Position numbers and translations under genes: made by a program. The notes beneath the pieces were generated by a model. The model saw only the letters and a program-made list of their open reading frames with translations, was not told the origin of the DNA and made no database searches. DNA of 64,000 nt, from NCBI RefSeq assembly GCF_021535135.1, contig NZ_CP091036.1:2852001-2916000 (forward strand), in the 5' to 3' direction. Source of the stretch: Antarcticibacterium sp. 1MA-6-2. Lineage in GTDB: Bacteria; Bacteroidota; Bacteroidia; Flavobacteriales; Flavobacteriaceae. This document shows positions 50,027 to 60,706 of the stretch, piece by piece (positions within the stretch are counted from its first letter, which is position 1; each line of letters starts with the position of its first letter).

Positions 50027-50050
50027 AATACTATTCTTTACATTTTATTT

Positions 50051-53000
50051 CTAAAAAACCACATTTAAACCGACACTCATAGTTTTGGTTTGTGGAAAGA
50101 ATTGGCTCCTTCCCCTAGGAGTTTCAGGATCAAAAAGATCTTGAGGAGTGAATGTCAACATGTTCTCCCCTGATACATAAATTCTAAAATTTGATACGAT
50201 GTCCTGATTTACAGTATAACCCAATTGAAAGTTTTTTAATCTGGCATATTTACTGTCAATAAGCCAAAAATCTGATTTTACGATATTCCAGGAATTACCC
50301 GATGTCACTAATGGCCAGTCACCATTTGGATTTCTTGTGGGATGATAAGCTCTCTCCACCATTTCCTTATGTACAAAGTTTTGAAAAGCAGGCCCTTCGG
50401 GAATTGCTCCATCCAATAAATGTTGCTTCTTCAACACACCCTGCCAAAACATTGAAAAATCAAAGCCTTTATACGAAGCGTTAAATCTAAGACCAAACTC
50501 ATATCGCGGATCTTCATTACCAATTATTACCTGATCTCCTCCGGGAGCAAAAGATTGTGTAATTGCTCCATCCCCATTAACATCTCTATAAATTATATCT
50601 CCAATTCCCACAGCAGGGTGAATAGTTGCAGGATATTGCTGTAAATCTGCATCAGTACGATAAAGGCCCGGGGAAGACAATCCTCTTAAGGCATTCATAG
50701 ATTCACCCTCAGTCCATATTGAGAAATTATCCGGGAAAAATGGACCCGCCCCGTTCAAATCCTCTATTTTGTTTATAACATCTGAAAAATTAACTCCTAC
50801 AGAATAATTGAATCCATCATCAGACCGGAACGGACTCTGATAATTAAGACTAAGTTCATAACCATTATTTGATACCGCTGCTGCATTTTGAACAGGAGGA
50901 TTCACACCTATGGTTCTTGAGATAGGTAGTTCAATTAAAATATCGTCAGTATATTTCCAAAAGTATTCCGCAATAAAACCTATTCTTCCATTAAGGAAAG
51001 TAGCATCCAATCCAACATTCGTCATAGTAGATGTCTCCCAGGTTATGTCTGGATTACCAGCCTGTGTTATGGCAGCACCAGGAACCACATTACCTCCGAA
51101 CTGGTAGCCCTGATTTAAATTATAGGTACTTCTAAATCTATTAAGCCCAATATTCTGGTTACCTAATTGACCCCAGGATCCTCTCAATTTTATATTGCTG
51201 ATTACAGAATTATCAACAACATCCTGCATGAAGGCTTCGTTGGTAATATTCCATCCGGCAGAAAGAGAAGGGAATAATCCCCATCTGTTCCCTTCACCAA
51301 ATCGTGAGGAACCATCATATCTTAAGTTGGCCTGAAGTAAATATCTATCGTCAAAGGAATAATTAACTCTACCAAAAAAGGATCTAAGACGCCATTCCTG
51401 ATTATATCCACTAATTCCCTGATTATCCACACCACTAAGCATTAAATCCCGAAGATCGTTGTTAAAGAAATTTTGACGACGCGCCACTACATTTTTAAAC
51501 TGGTTATAAATTTCTTCATATCCTGCTAGAGCTTCCACTTCGTGCACACCAAAATCTTCATCATAATTTAAATACAGCCTTTGACTCAATTCTCTTTCAG
51601 TATTTCCGGTTTCGGTCATTTGATTTGTCGCAAACCAGCCTGATACTGCAACAGGTTCCCCTGTTACATAATGTCTCATTCCCGCAAGACTATTCATAAA
51701 TTGAGATGTACCCTGGTTTTCAAAATTGTAAGTAACATTTCCCTGTAGGGAAAGTGTAGGGAAAATATCATAATCAAAACCTACCTGAGCAAAAGCATCA
51801 TCTTTAAGCCTTTTTGTCTCACCCTCATTTGCCATTGCATGAGGATTCCAATAACCAGATACAAGATCATAAGTTCCATCTGGATACCTCATCACCACAT
51901 TTCTGTTAATGTGCAAAAGACCCTGAACAATTTGTTGACCTGCTATTCCGGCCCCGTTTATAGCATGACCCGGCCCACTGAAATTTCCATTTCTATACAT
52001 GAGGCCCAAATTAAATGTCAACTTATCATTTGCATATAAATCGGCATTTATACGCATTGTAGCTCTCTTGTTGTTAAAGTTTTGAAGAATACCATCTGAA
52101 TCATTATAATTTAAGGAAGCAAAGACCTTTCCTACTTCCCCACCACTGGAGATAGAGAAGGAATGCTGTTGCATAAGAGCATCTTCATTAAAGATCCCCT
52201 CTTCCCAAAGTGCCCAGGGAAATTCATAAGGATTAGTACCTGCAAGCACGTTTTGTATATATTCTTCACTGTAAGTAGGAGTACCTCCTGCATTTACCTG
52301 AGCTTCATTTTCTAACCTCATCCATGACTCCGTATCGGCCGCTTCAGGGAAAAAACTAGGATTTTGAATCCCTACGAAGGTATTGTAAGAAATAGTTGTA
52401 CTGAACAGCACCGCGTTTAGTGGTTACAAGAATAACCCCGTTTGCAGCCCTGGACCCGTAGATCGCGGCAGAAGCGGCATCTTTTAATACAGAAATAGAT
52501 TCAATATTCTGAGGTTCTACAGAACTTAATGATTGTTCAACCCCATCTACTAATACCAAAGGGTTTGCGTTGTTCAGGGTTCCTATACCACGAATACGGA
52601 TTCCCACATCTTCAACCCCTGGTGCTCCTCCCTGGTTCATTATAGTTAAACCCGGGGACTGGCCCTGTAAAGCTACAGCTGTACTTGTAACAGGCCTTTG
52701 CGTAAGTTCCTCCCCATTAACAGAACTAATAGCACCTGTAACATTAGCCCTTTCCTGGGTACCATAACCCACAACCAGAACCTCTTCCAAAGCTTGTGCA
52801 TCCTCCTGCAAACTAACGTTTATAGTAGTATCCCCTCCAACTGTTCTACGTATGGTCTGCATACCTACATAAGTAAAGATCAATACTGATTGGGGAGATT
52901 CCACAGCAATTGAGAAATTACCGTCAAAATCTGTTAGAACACCGTTATTCGTTCCTTCTTCCTGGATGGTAACACTGGGAAGAGGCATGCCGTTTGCATC

Positions 53001-53096
53001 AGTAACAGTACCAGTCACAGTAATGTCCCCTCCCTGTGCAAAAGCACCAATCTGGAAGAGAAATAAACTCGTAAATAATAAAAAAGATAATTTCAT
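50051..53096 (-). CDS. SusC-family TonB-linked outer-membrane transporter, locus 2 (one frame break)
   Basis: The restored protein is about 1015 residues. A signal peptide ends near GAFAQ. It is followed by a carboxypeptidase-regulatory-like domain (TVTGTVTDANGMPLPSVTIQEEG), the plug (LEEVLVVGYGTQERANVTGAI, IYGSRAANGVILVTTKRGA) and a full beta-barrel. The frame break at 52403-52409 lies right after the TTKRGA motif. Restoring GCTGGTTTC there, two bases longer, gives KRGAGFSTTISYNTFVGIQNP, the usual SusC continuation. An 853-bp upstream gap contains its promoter. It does not show strong sequence similarity to SusC-1 beyond family level, so a different ligand is likely. Confidence 0.93.
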
Positions 53097-53949
53097 ACTT
53101 GGTCTTTTGGTTTGTGATTAATAATTTTTCATTTTCTATTTATTTATTTCTAAAAGTAATAAAACAAAATATAATAGTAAATAAAATAAAAAAAGTTAAG
53201 TAACAAAAATAAATCTTAAAAAAATCTATATATGGAGAAGTTAAATTTTGCAGACGACAGTTCTATATGCTTCTAATAAAGGTGTATATCACGCTTATTC
53301 CGTTTATGGGAATTTTATATAAAACCCTAATTTGGGTAATATTTTGCTAATTTATTATAAAAATGGGAAAAAAAGTAAATTCTGTTTTATTACGAATAAT
53401 AATTATCCTGTATTATCTCTTATAATATAGAAAGGAAATGAAACTTGTCTACTCGGCAACTCATAAAATCTAAGGAATTTTAAAGCACTTAGTCCGTTTA
53501 GAAAAAAGAATTTCAGAACTTACGCTGTTTTTAAAATGGATTTATAAAATGAGCCACAAAAACCTGCTACAGTATTTTATAACCATTTTCTCCACACCAC
53601 GAATCCTCAGCTTTTAAATCTGAAAATTATTTCCGAAACTTTAAACAAAGCATAGACATCCTAGCTTCGTAAGGTAAAACCTTTTCAACATGTCCTGAAA
53701 AATACATCAATTTATTATGAAATTATAGGTATAAGTTTGATAAAATTTTGCCTCCTATTATTCATTTTTACACTCTTTCCCTAATAGAAACGAATGTTCT
53801 ATGACAATTTTTACCTGCCCGTATATTCTCATATAGAATTTAAGATAACACTGGCATAAGTTTCATTTGCGAAAAAATTTTTATTTATTAAAGAATTATT
53901 TTCTACTCATTTATTAATTTAACGGGATAATGCCTGGGGCGATAACTAT
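53097..53949. other. Long AT-rich intergenic region upstream of SusC-2
   Basis: No credible coding sequence is found in these 853 bp on either strand. Near the SusC-2 start a TATTTTTG element on the minus strand (53204-53211) fits the TAnnTTTG -7 box of Bacteroidota promoters, but I saw no matching -33 element. The rest might hold a long leader, a small RNA or a decayed gene. No clear hairpin series was seen. Confidence 0.4.
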
Positions 53950-54759
53950 TTATAGTTTTCTAATTTTGATATTTCTAAACCATATGGGACTGGCATGATC
54001 CTGTAGGGCAATATAACCTGTCTTGAATTTTCCGTAGTCCGGGCTATCTTTCCATTTTCCTGAATTCCTTTTCTCATACCACTCATCTGACCAGGGTTCA
54101 AAAGAAACTACCTTTTCCCCATTTAGCCAGTATTCAACTTTCTCAGGGGTGAAAATAATTCTACTGCTATTCCATTCCCCAATTGGATTTAAAGATTTCT
54201 TATCGGGATTTGGTGCGTACATGGAATAATCTGCAGCTGTTTTGTTAAGTGGTTTTAATTCTGAAAGGTTTTCTGTATGACCAAGGCTTTTGTTGTAAGA
54301 GGTTAGGTCGTGGATCTTTGCGTAATTGTCATCGTCTATAAGTTGATATTCCGGTGCCACTTTTGAAGGATTCTCGTAACCTTCTTTAACATGGTAAAAT
54401 ATTCCACTGTTTCCTCCTTCGGGAAGTTTCCACTCCAGGTAAAGTTCAAAATTCTCAAATTCTTCGGCTCCATAAATAATGTCACGCCCTCCTTTATAAT
54501 CTTCTTCTAATCCAAGTTCAGTATCATAAGTAAGCACCTCATCTTTTATTACCCAGCCAGGAGGTAGTTCTTCTTCACCATAGCCTCTCCATCCATCTAA
54601 ACTGGTCCCGTCAAACAAAAATTGCCATTCCCCGGCAGTAGATTGATCTGTTTTATCTTCCTGTACTATTTCCTTTTCAACTTGCTTATCGCTGTTGTCC
54701 TGATTTTTACACGACAGGGCTAAAATTCCCAGTACCATGCATAGAATTGTCTTTTTCAT
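53950..54759 (-). CDS. DUF1080 (3-keto-disaccharide hydrolase family) lipoprotein
   Basis: The protein has 269 residues with lipobox Cys17 (ALSCKNQ) and an acidic spacer to about residue 45. The DUF1080 domain opens with WQFLFDGTSLDGWRGYG. It shows NFELYLEWKLPEGGNSGIFYHVKEG, APEYQLIDDDNYAK, GEWNSSRIIFTPEKVEYWLNGEKVVSF and SPIWFRNIKIRKL. It belongs to the subgroup with a longer insertion (HDLTSYNKSLGHTENLSELKPLNKTAADYSMY). It stands alone between two long noncoding stretches, so it may be a single-gene transcript, oriented like the SusC/D-2 genes downstream. Confidence 0.9.
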   Translation of the reverse strand: MKKTILCMVLGILALSCKNQDNSDKQVEKEIVQEDKTDQSTAGEWQFLFDGTSLDGWRGYGEEELPPGWVIKDEVLTYDTELGLEEDYKGGRDIIYGAEEFENFELYLEWKLPEGGNSGIFYHVKEGYENPSKVAPEYQLIDDDNYAKIHDLTSYNKSLGHTENLSELKPLNKTAADYSMYAPNPDKKSLNPIGEWNSSRIIFTPEKVEYWLNGEKVVSFEPWSDEWYEKRNSGKWKDSPDYGKFKTGYIALQDHASPIWFRNIKIRKL

Positions 54760-55731
54760 ATGATTTGTTTATGTATTTACTCCAGTCCCTCGTTTTGGCT
54801 TCACTGTAAAAAATATTAAAATAAAAAAATAATGATCTACAACTTATCCCTCCAAATACAACAATTGATCTTCTTAAAATACCAGTTTACAATGAATACT
54901 TTAATTAAAAGTGAATTAAGTGAAATTATTGCAAAAAACAAAGAGAAGTTTAAAATTTTTACACAAAGGATTATCTATTTACTAAAAATTTTAATAATCT
55001 AAACTTTTTAATGGAATCTTTTCCTTTTTTACACGGAAAGTTCTCCCTCTCCTATTCACTTATACCTGAATAAATTATGTAGTTCGGGCAAGAAGGGAAA
55101 CTCCAATCTTTTAACTATTCACTATAATCTGGGAAAACAAATCTCCTTACCTAACATCAAACACTGAATTCATTTAGGAAAAACCAGATATATAATTGAA
55201 TATTCTGTTGATCTTTAAAAGAATTGTCAAAACCTGAAATCTGGTAAACCCCTAAAAAACCTGATTGGATTGAATTAAACGGAGTCTAATAATATTAATA
55301 TCTTATTTCAATGGAAAATAAGGAAGACTCAAAATTGTAATAATGTACGCCGTCCTATTACATAACCTTAAGGAAAAGTATCCTCACCACGTCTTAAGAG
55401 AATCTATATTAAAGGAAAATTTGTAAATGACTCCCAGCTTATAATTCTGGTAATTTCTTATAAAAGCAGAAGCTGGCTTTGAAAACAAGAAGATCGTCTC
55501 TGTACCAGCAATGACAATAAAGAAAGGCGGTAGAAACTTCAATAAAGAAATCCTGCCATTGGTGTTGACCAAATAAGAATTCCAGAGAGATGAAGAAAAA
55601 GCAAGCAATTATATGTCTGCACAACCCTCGCAGCTTCAGAAATTAAAAATATTATTGATTTTCTTCAAAAAAATCCAAAATAGGAACCGCGGATTTTTTT
55701 CATAGGACCTTCGATCTTTAAAGCCTATAGA
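54760..55731. other. Long AT-rich region, possibly with a degraded gene at about 55384-55624
   Basis: No complete gene is supported in these 972 bp. On the minus strand, about 55384-55624, two overlapping frames each give hydrophobic, aromatic-rich stretches (one with a signal-like IIACFFFISLEFLFGQ, another ending YKLGVIYKFSFN). A decayed or frame-broken small exported protein would explain them, but no family is recognised. The stretch above 54760 must carry the promoter for the DUF1080 gene. Confidence 0.3.
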
Positions 55732-56381
55732 CTATTCAAATAACAGAAGACCAAATTCCTTATATTCATGAAAAGATTCCCCTGTCTCTTGCCACGACCA
55801 AACATCTGTCGATGGATGGTCATAGTCTACTCTATAAAAGTTTGCCCTCCATCTTGTCCCCGGCACAGGAGGAATGTTGTTTAGCGGTCTTAGTAATTTG
55901 TACGGGATAAAGAATTCGGCAGTCCAACCAGAAATGGTTGCAAGCTTTTGCTTTTCTCCCCCCTTGACACTAGTTGCGTGACGGGTTTTCCTGTCTTCAT
56001 CATAATGAAAAGGTTGCCACCTCACCAGATCACCATTTTCATTTGAAACTAAGATAGGTAATTCATGATTCAATGGTGATAATTCGTATTCAAAATATAC
56101 TAAGCCGGGTTTCGTCCGGCCAAAGAAACACTTCTACAACATCCTCCAGCCATAAATCCAGGAAATCTTCATCCATCGTTGCAGTCAGCTTTAAATCTTC
56201 GCAATCAAATAAGAAGTAGATGCTTAGTACCGGAATAAAGGATTTTTAATGCTGTAGCCAACTCTCTACCAGATTGTTTACGTTGAGGGAGTTTCAGCCA
56301 TTCTGTCTTTTCCCAATACTGATGAGTACCTTCTCCATTTATTTCAAAATCGGAAGATTTTTTTATGTATAACTTCTCCAT
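55732..56381 (-). CDS. Carbohydrate-binding family 9-like protein (two frame breaks)
   Basis: The restored protein is 215 residues from an ATG at 56381. It reads as a CBM9/DOMON-like beta-sandwich: GTHQYWEKTEWLKLPQ at the start, ALKILYSGTSIYFLFDCEDL, FLDLWLEDVVEVFLWPDE, TRLVYFEYELSP, GWTAEFFIPYKLL and GTRWRANFYRVDYDH. Breaks at 56222-56228 and 56099-56105 both repair to GCTGGT. No signal peptide is seen, so either the start lies elsewhere or the protein is cytoplasmic. CBM9-like proteins bind sugars; no catalytic role is known. It lies 34 bp downstream of the GH123-like gene, in the same transcript direction. Confidence 0.8.
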
Positions 56382-56415
56382 TTCCTAAGAGTTACTAAGA
56401 TTCATAATTGTATTC

Positions 56416-58098
56416 TCAAAAGTCGTTTATAGCCTTATTAGCTCTTTTAACCATCTCCCCTGTCTGATTATGGTCTAATGCCTTAACCGTGAATTCATTT
56501 AAAATCTCTTCAAGAGCTGCTAATTTTTCCTCCTGGTTATTTTTCTGAAAATCCTCTTTCAATATCCTGATCTTTTCATAATCCTCTATTCCTTCGATCA
56601 AGCGCTCAAAACGAACTGAAGACAATGCTCCCGGATATATTAAATAAGTGTCTCCGGAAGGCCAGGACCCAAAACGACTGTCAAACAAAGGATCTTTAGG
56701 CCAGCTATTATATGCCCACCTCAAATAGCCGTCATAACCTTCACTTGCCACAAACCAACCCAACCATGCCGATTCGGCAGGCGGGAATCCCGTGAAGGTG
56801 TTTGGGTATTCATGCGAGCAGGAAGTATAAATAGTAGTCTTTAAGCCCTTACTCCTTCTTTCCGCTAACTTTTCATTGGCAATAGATTCCCCCAGAAACA
56901 CACTATAGTCAAAAATAGAGCTTTCAATTTCCGGATGATAATTGCCCGCCAGCGATATTTTAAAATCTTTATCAGCAGCTTTAATAATTTTTATTGCTTC
57001 CTGCATTGCTTCCATGGGCCTTTCATCCATGGCAATAGCCGTTTGATCAAACCATCCTTTATCTTTAAGGTGCCTGGCAAAATCTGATAACATTGGTTTC
57101 CAATGATCTCTGTACTCAAAGCTTCCAGGTTCGGCCACTAAGACAGTATCTTTTCCAAGATTTTCATCGTGGTAATAAAATTTTAAATTCCAGGGTATCA
57201 TACTAAAACTTTCAATTAGCCCGTCCTGGTTATTCTCTAACATAGAAGTAACATATCTATCAAAAACTGAATAATCATATCTCCACGAGCCATCTATCTC
57301 TTTTGTCCATTTGATCATCGTATCATAGACGTCCTTAGTTTGACTGTTCCAGGGATCATGAATTAATGTTGTTGTTATGACTTTTTGTCCCGCCTCCATC
57401 AATTTTCTCATGTATGGTTTCATAGCTTCCAAATGCTCTGGAGACCATTTCTCCACATCGTGAACTCTAGCAATAGCGTCTGGATTCTGCCAAAGATTAA
57501 GATAGAAACTCCATTCCTTAGGATCGGGTAGGACACGGTTTCCAACCTCTACAGAATATTTTAAAGTGGGTCCACTTTGATCGCCTTTAGATAGAAAACG
57601 AATAGAACCCTGATAAAGGCCTGCTGGAGTGTCTTTAGGAATATCAATACTTAGCCAAATTGGTTGCAGAGTATTAGCCGAAACATTCTTATACTTTATG
57701 TTCTCAATAACATCAGCAACCAGGATGGAATCCTGCCCCTGTTCTACTGCACAACCTTTTTTCCGGGCAGCTCCACTATCTGACCAGACATAGCCTAAAA
57801 AGCTGATATCAATATTTTGCTTCCCCAACTTAGCATTAGGACCTACCAATTCTCCTTTTTCTATTTCAATTTCTTTGAGTGGAACTTCAGACCATAGCAG
57901 AATTTGAGTATTTACTTTCTCACCTTTCCATGCCTTAAAAGTCCATTCAACATTATTACTTTCAGGTGGTTTATCTTGAGGTGAATAAAGATCGTCTGGA
58001 CTTACGAAACTTACGTGAACATCAGGAGCTTCACATGAGAAAATACATAGAGCCATTGATATAATAATAAGCACTTTAGTATTTATTTTATTACCCAT
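56416..58098 (-). CDS. DUF4091 glycoside hydrolase lipoprotein, GH123-like
   Basis: The protein has 560 residues with lipobox Cys22 (CIFSCEAP). An N-terminal beta-sandwich reaches about residue 185 and is followed by the DUF4091 TIM-barrel (WSFYLNLWQNPDAIARVHDVEKW, TTTLIHDPW, YVTSMLENNQDGLIESFSMIPW). An adjacent acidic pair Asp358-Glu359 in AIAMDERP matches the Asp-Glu pair used for substrate-assisted catalysis in GH123 N-acetyl-beta-galactosaminidases. The C-terminus LIYPGALSSVRFERLIEGIEDYEKIRIL is typical of DUF4091. It likely removes GalNAc or a related sugar from a glycan (inference). It is next to the CBM9-like gene and a few kb from the M60 peptidase. Confidence 0.8.
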   Translation of the reverse strand: MGNKINTKVLIIISMALCIFSCEAPDVHVSFVSPDDLYSPQDKPPESNNVEWTFKAWKGEKVNTQILLWSEVPLKEIEIEKGELVGPNAKLGKQNIDISFLGYVWSDSGAARKKGCAVEQGQDSILVADVIENIKYKNVSANTLQPIWLSIDIPKDTPAGLYQGSIRFLSKGDQSGPTLKYSVEVGNRVLPDPKEWSFYLNLWQNPDAIARVHDVEKWSPEHLEAMKPYMRKLMEAGQKVITTTLIHDPWNSQTKDVYDTMIKWTKEIDGSWRYDYSVFDRYVTSMLENNQDGLIESFSMIPWNLKFYYHDENLGKDTVLVAEPGSFEYRDHWKPMLSDFARHLKDKGWFDQTAIAMDERPMEAMQEAIKIIKAADKDFKISLAGNYHPEIESSIFDYSVFLGESIANEKLAERRSKGLKTTIYTSCSHEYPNTFTGFPPAESAWLGWFVASEGYDGYLRWAYNSWPKDPLFDSRFGSWPSGDTYLIYPGALSSVRFERLIEGIEDYEKIRILKEDFQKNNQEEKLAALEEILNEFTVKALDHNQTGEMVKRANKAINDF

Positions 58099-58377
58099 TC
58101 CTCTTTTTTTATGTTCAATTTCTGCTGTACTTATAATTTGTAGTAAAACTCAATAGGCCCAAATTTGAATTCCTGTAATTCATCTACTCACCGTTTGGTC
58201 TCCAATTCTTAATATTGGACCTTAGGATATTTTTTCTTAAAACCTGGATTCTTTTTAATTTTTCTGAATATGCTAAACATCTTCAGAAAACTAATTTCAT
58301 ACCTGAATAAGAACATCCTTATAAATTCCATTTTCTCTCGTACCCCGCATTGAATTCCTATTCCTTCATAACATGTA

Positions 58378-59358
58378 TTATAAAATGGATATTAATAAAT
58401 TTGATGAGCCCTGTCGATTTCTTTTTTTATTAATATTCTTCAGCATATTTAAGGTCATTTTAGAAAGATCGTACTTCGGCTTCCATCCCCACTCTATACG
58501 AGCAATACTATCATCAATACTTTCAGGCCATGTATTTGCTATATTTTGTCGAAAATCAGGACGGTAAGAGATTTGGAATTCTGGCAGGTGTTTTTTGATC
58601 TCCCTAAAGAGTTCGGCTGGAGTAAAACTTATTCCTGAAATATTATAAGAAGTTCGGGTCTTTATCTTTTTAAAATCTGACTGCATTAATTCGAGAGTAG
58701 CCCTCACAGCATCTGGCATATACATCATAGGAAGTCGCGTTTCTTCACTTAAAAAGCACTCGTAATTTTGATTGCAAACTGCTTTGTGAAAAATATCTAC
58801 AGCATAATCTGTGGTGCCACCCCCTGGGGGTGAGGAATAAGAAATTAAACCTGGATACCGTATACTTCTCACATCCACATTAAATTTTTCAGCATAATAA
58901 TTACACCATTGTTCTCCGGCCTGCTTGGAGATCCCATAAACCGTATTAGGTATTGTTCCCGGATTTTGTGGAGTGTTTTGTCGCTGTGTACCCCTTCCAA
59001 AGACTGCAATGGAAGAAGGCCAGAAAACCTTCAATTTATACTTCCTGGCAAGTTCAAGGACAATTAGAAGGCTTTTCATATTTACTTCCCAGGTAGCGAG
59101 CGGGTTTTGTTCACCATTGGCTGATAGAATTGCTGCCAAATGATATACCTGATCAATCTTATATTCATTTACAATTTTGTCCAGGTAATCGGCATCCATT
59201 GCGTTTACAGATAAAAAGTTGGTGTCTGAGAATTTACTCGCAGCATCGGGATTAATATCGGTTGCCAGGATATTCTCGGCCCCATAAACAGGAATAAGGG
59301 CATTGATAAGTTCTATTCCCAATTGCCCTGCGGCCCCGGTGATCAGAATTTTTTGCAT
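58378..59358 (-). CDS. Short-chain (SDR-type) L-threonine 3-dehydrogenase-like epimerase-family protein
   Basis: The protein has 326 residues and is cytoplasmic. An NAD site GAAGQLG is at 8-14. The catalytic motif is Tyr141-x-x-x-Lys145 (YGISK), with WPSSIAVFG before it. The segment PGLISYSSPPGGGTTDYAVDIFHKA is characteristic of the SDR form of L-threonine dehydrogenase, which makes 2-amino-3-ketobutyrate. The usual partner Kbl is not in the window. The alternative is a sugar-nucleotide epimerase, but the motif set favours threonine. It lies between the GH123-like and DUF3472 genes, and threonine use next to a mucinase-type peptidase is suggestive. Confidence 0.8.
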   Translation of the reverse strand: MQKILITGAAGQLGIELINALIPVYGAENILATDINPDAASKFSDTNFLSVNAMDADYLDKIVNEYKIDQVYHLAAILSANGEQNPLATWEVNMKSLLIVLELARKYKLKVFWPSSIAVFGRGTQRQNTPQNPGTIPNTVYGISKQAGEQWCNYYAEKFNVDVRSIRYPGLISYSSPPGGGTTDYAVDIFHKAVCNQNYECFLSEETRLPMMYMPDAVRATLELMQSDFKKIKTRTSYNISGISFTPAELFREIKKHLPEFQISYRPDFRQNIANTWPESIDDSIARIEWGWKPKYDLSKMTLNMLKNINKKRNRQGSSNLLISIL

Positions 59359-59389
59359 TATTTAAAAGTTATAAGTGGAATTTTTTACA

Positions 59390-60706
59390 TTAAGGCAGGC
59401 TCTGAAAATCTATGATCGGCTCCTGATTATTTGGCTCCCGTTCTAAAATGGTGTTGACTTTAGTGTAATCATCAAAAAAACCGCAATTCTTCATAAAATA
59501 AGAATTGCCTTCTACACCCCCGGCATAATCCAGCCTATGTTTCTGCCCTGCAGTGGCATCGGCAGTAAAGCGGGCTTTAGTAGATTCAATCCATTTTCCG
59601 TTTTTTGTATAAACCCACTGGTTTTTATAAAAAGCTTTCCTTGAAATATCTCCTGTGGACGGCACAAAGTTCTCAAGGAAAGAGTAGAAATTTCCAAGGT
59701 AACTATCGGTATGGGGTCTCTTAAAACTGGCTATTAACTCCCAAGCTTTCTTTTCAGGAGCATAGAAATAAGCGGTGTAGTCGGTACTATTGTTGCCTGC
59801 AGGTTCTCCTTTTAGCAAGAATTTGTAGGTTGTATCGGGCTTCCACATGTACTTTAAATAACTTTGCCCGCCAGATCCTTCATTTCCAAACTCTCCTGTA
59901 TATACGTCTTCTCCCTTTTTAAGAAGGTTTATCCTGTAATCTTCAGGAATTTCATTTGGATCCTGTGTTTCGTAGGGACTCCAGACGGAGAATAGGATCC
60001 TTCTCTCCTCAAGAGAATTTACCTGTATCCCAAAATATCCATGGGAAAATCCATTAGCCATAAAATAGGAACCAATAACATCTTCGCCTTCGGGAACTTC
60101 TATTTCATTATAGAAGTATAAGACCTCCTTTTCTTCAGGATATTCATACCTGAGATGTACTGAGGGACCACGCCTTCCAAAATGGAAGTTATCTTCTACA
60201 AAATTAACCCCTGCCTGTGTGGCTGGCCCTCCTACCAGGATCTCTTCAATATCCACAATGGTTTTCCCCGTTTTATCGACGGGTATTATCTCTACGGAAT
60301 GATATCCGGGCTTCTCAAGAGCGTAGGTTCCTATGGTGATATCTTCAAATTGTGAGTTATCAATACTTATTTCCTTAGTTTCTTCAGCAAAGATGATCTT
60401 TAGAGTAGCTGGCCCTGAGGCCGCCTTAATTTTCAATCCCAGTTGCAGTTTTCCTGAATTTTCAGTCCTGAAAAAGGAGGTGATTTTGTTTTCCAGATTG
60501 CTCCAGTTTTTAACTCCCTCCTGGGTTATGGGTCCGGAACGTCGACCGCTCTCCTGAGAAGCCCAACTGTTCTCCCCGGCGGGAATACGGTAGGCAATTT
60601 CCATTTTCTCTTCAGTTGCACCTTCAAAAGGAAGATTATTGTTCTTACAGGAAACCAGGGCCAGAAACATTAGAAAAAACAGGAGGTACTTTTTAATTAA
60701 ATTCAT
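59390..60706 (-). CDS. DUF3472 (with DUF5077) lipoprotein
   Basis: The protein has 438 residues with lipobox Cys20 (ALVSCKN). Residues about 35-160 resemble the DUF5077 N-terminal module (YRIPAGENSWASQESGRR). Residues about 170-420 fit DUF3472 (PSVHLRYEYPEEKEVLYFYNEIEVPEGEDVIGSYFMANGFSHGYFGIQVNS ... ISRKAFYKNQWVYTKNGKW). The function of DUF3472 is not established; it occurs in extracellular glycan-related loci. It lies 31 bp upstream of the threonine dehydrogenase-like gene on the same strand, so the two are probably co-transcribed. Confidence 0.82.
   Translation of the reverse strand: MNLIKKYLLFFLMFLALVSCKNNNLPFEGATEEKMEIAYRIPAGENSWASQESGRRSGPITQEGVKNWSNLENKITSFFRTENSGKLQLGLKIKAASGPATLKIIFAEETKEISIDNSQFEDITIGTYALEKPGYHSVEIIPVDKTGKTIVDIEEILVGGPATQAGVNFVEDNFHFGRRGPSVHLRYEYPEEKEVLYFYNEIEVPEGEDVIGSYFMANGFSHGYFGIQVNSLEERRILFSVWSPYETQDPNEIPEDYRINLLKKGEDVYTGEFGNEGSGGQSYLKYMWKPDTTYKFLLKGEPAGNNSTDYTAYFYAPEKKAWELIASFKRPHTDSYLGNFYSFLENFVPSTGDISRKAFYKNQWVYTKNGKWIESTKARFTADATAGQKHRLDYAGGVEGNSYFMKNCGFFDDYTKVNTILEREPNNQEPIIDFQSLP

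Noticed and set aside
53097..55731. CRISPR array, tRNA genes or an integrative element in the long noncoding regions
   Set aside because: No regularly spaced direct repeats, no cloverleaf-like sequence, and no integrase or att-like duplication was seen.
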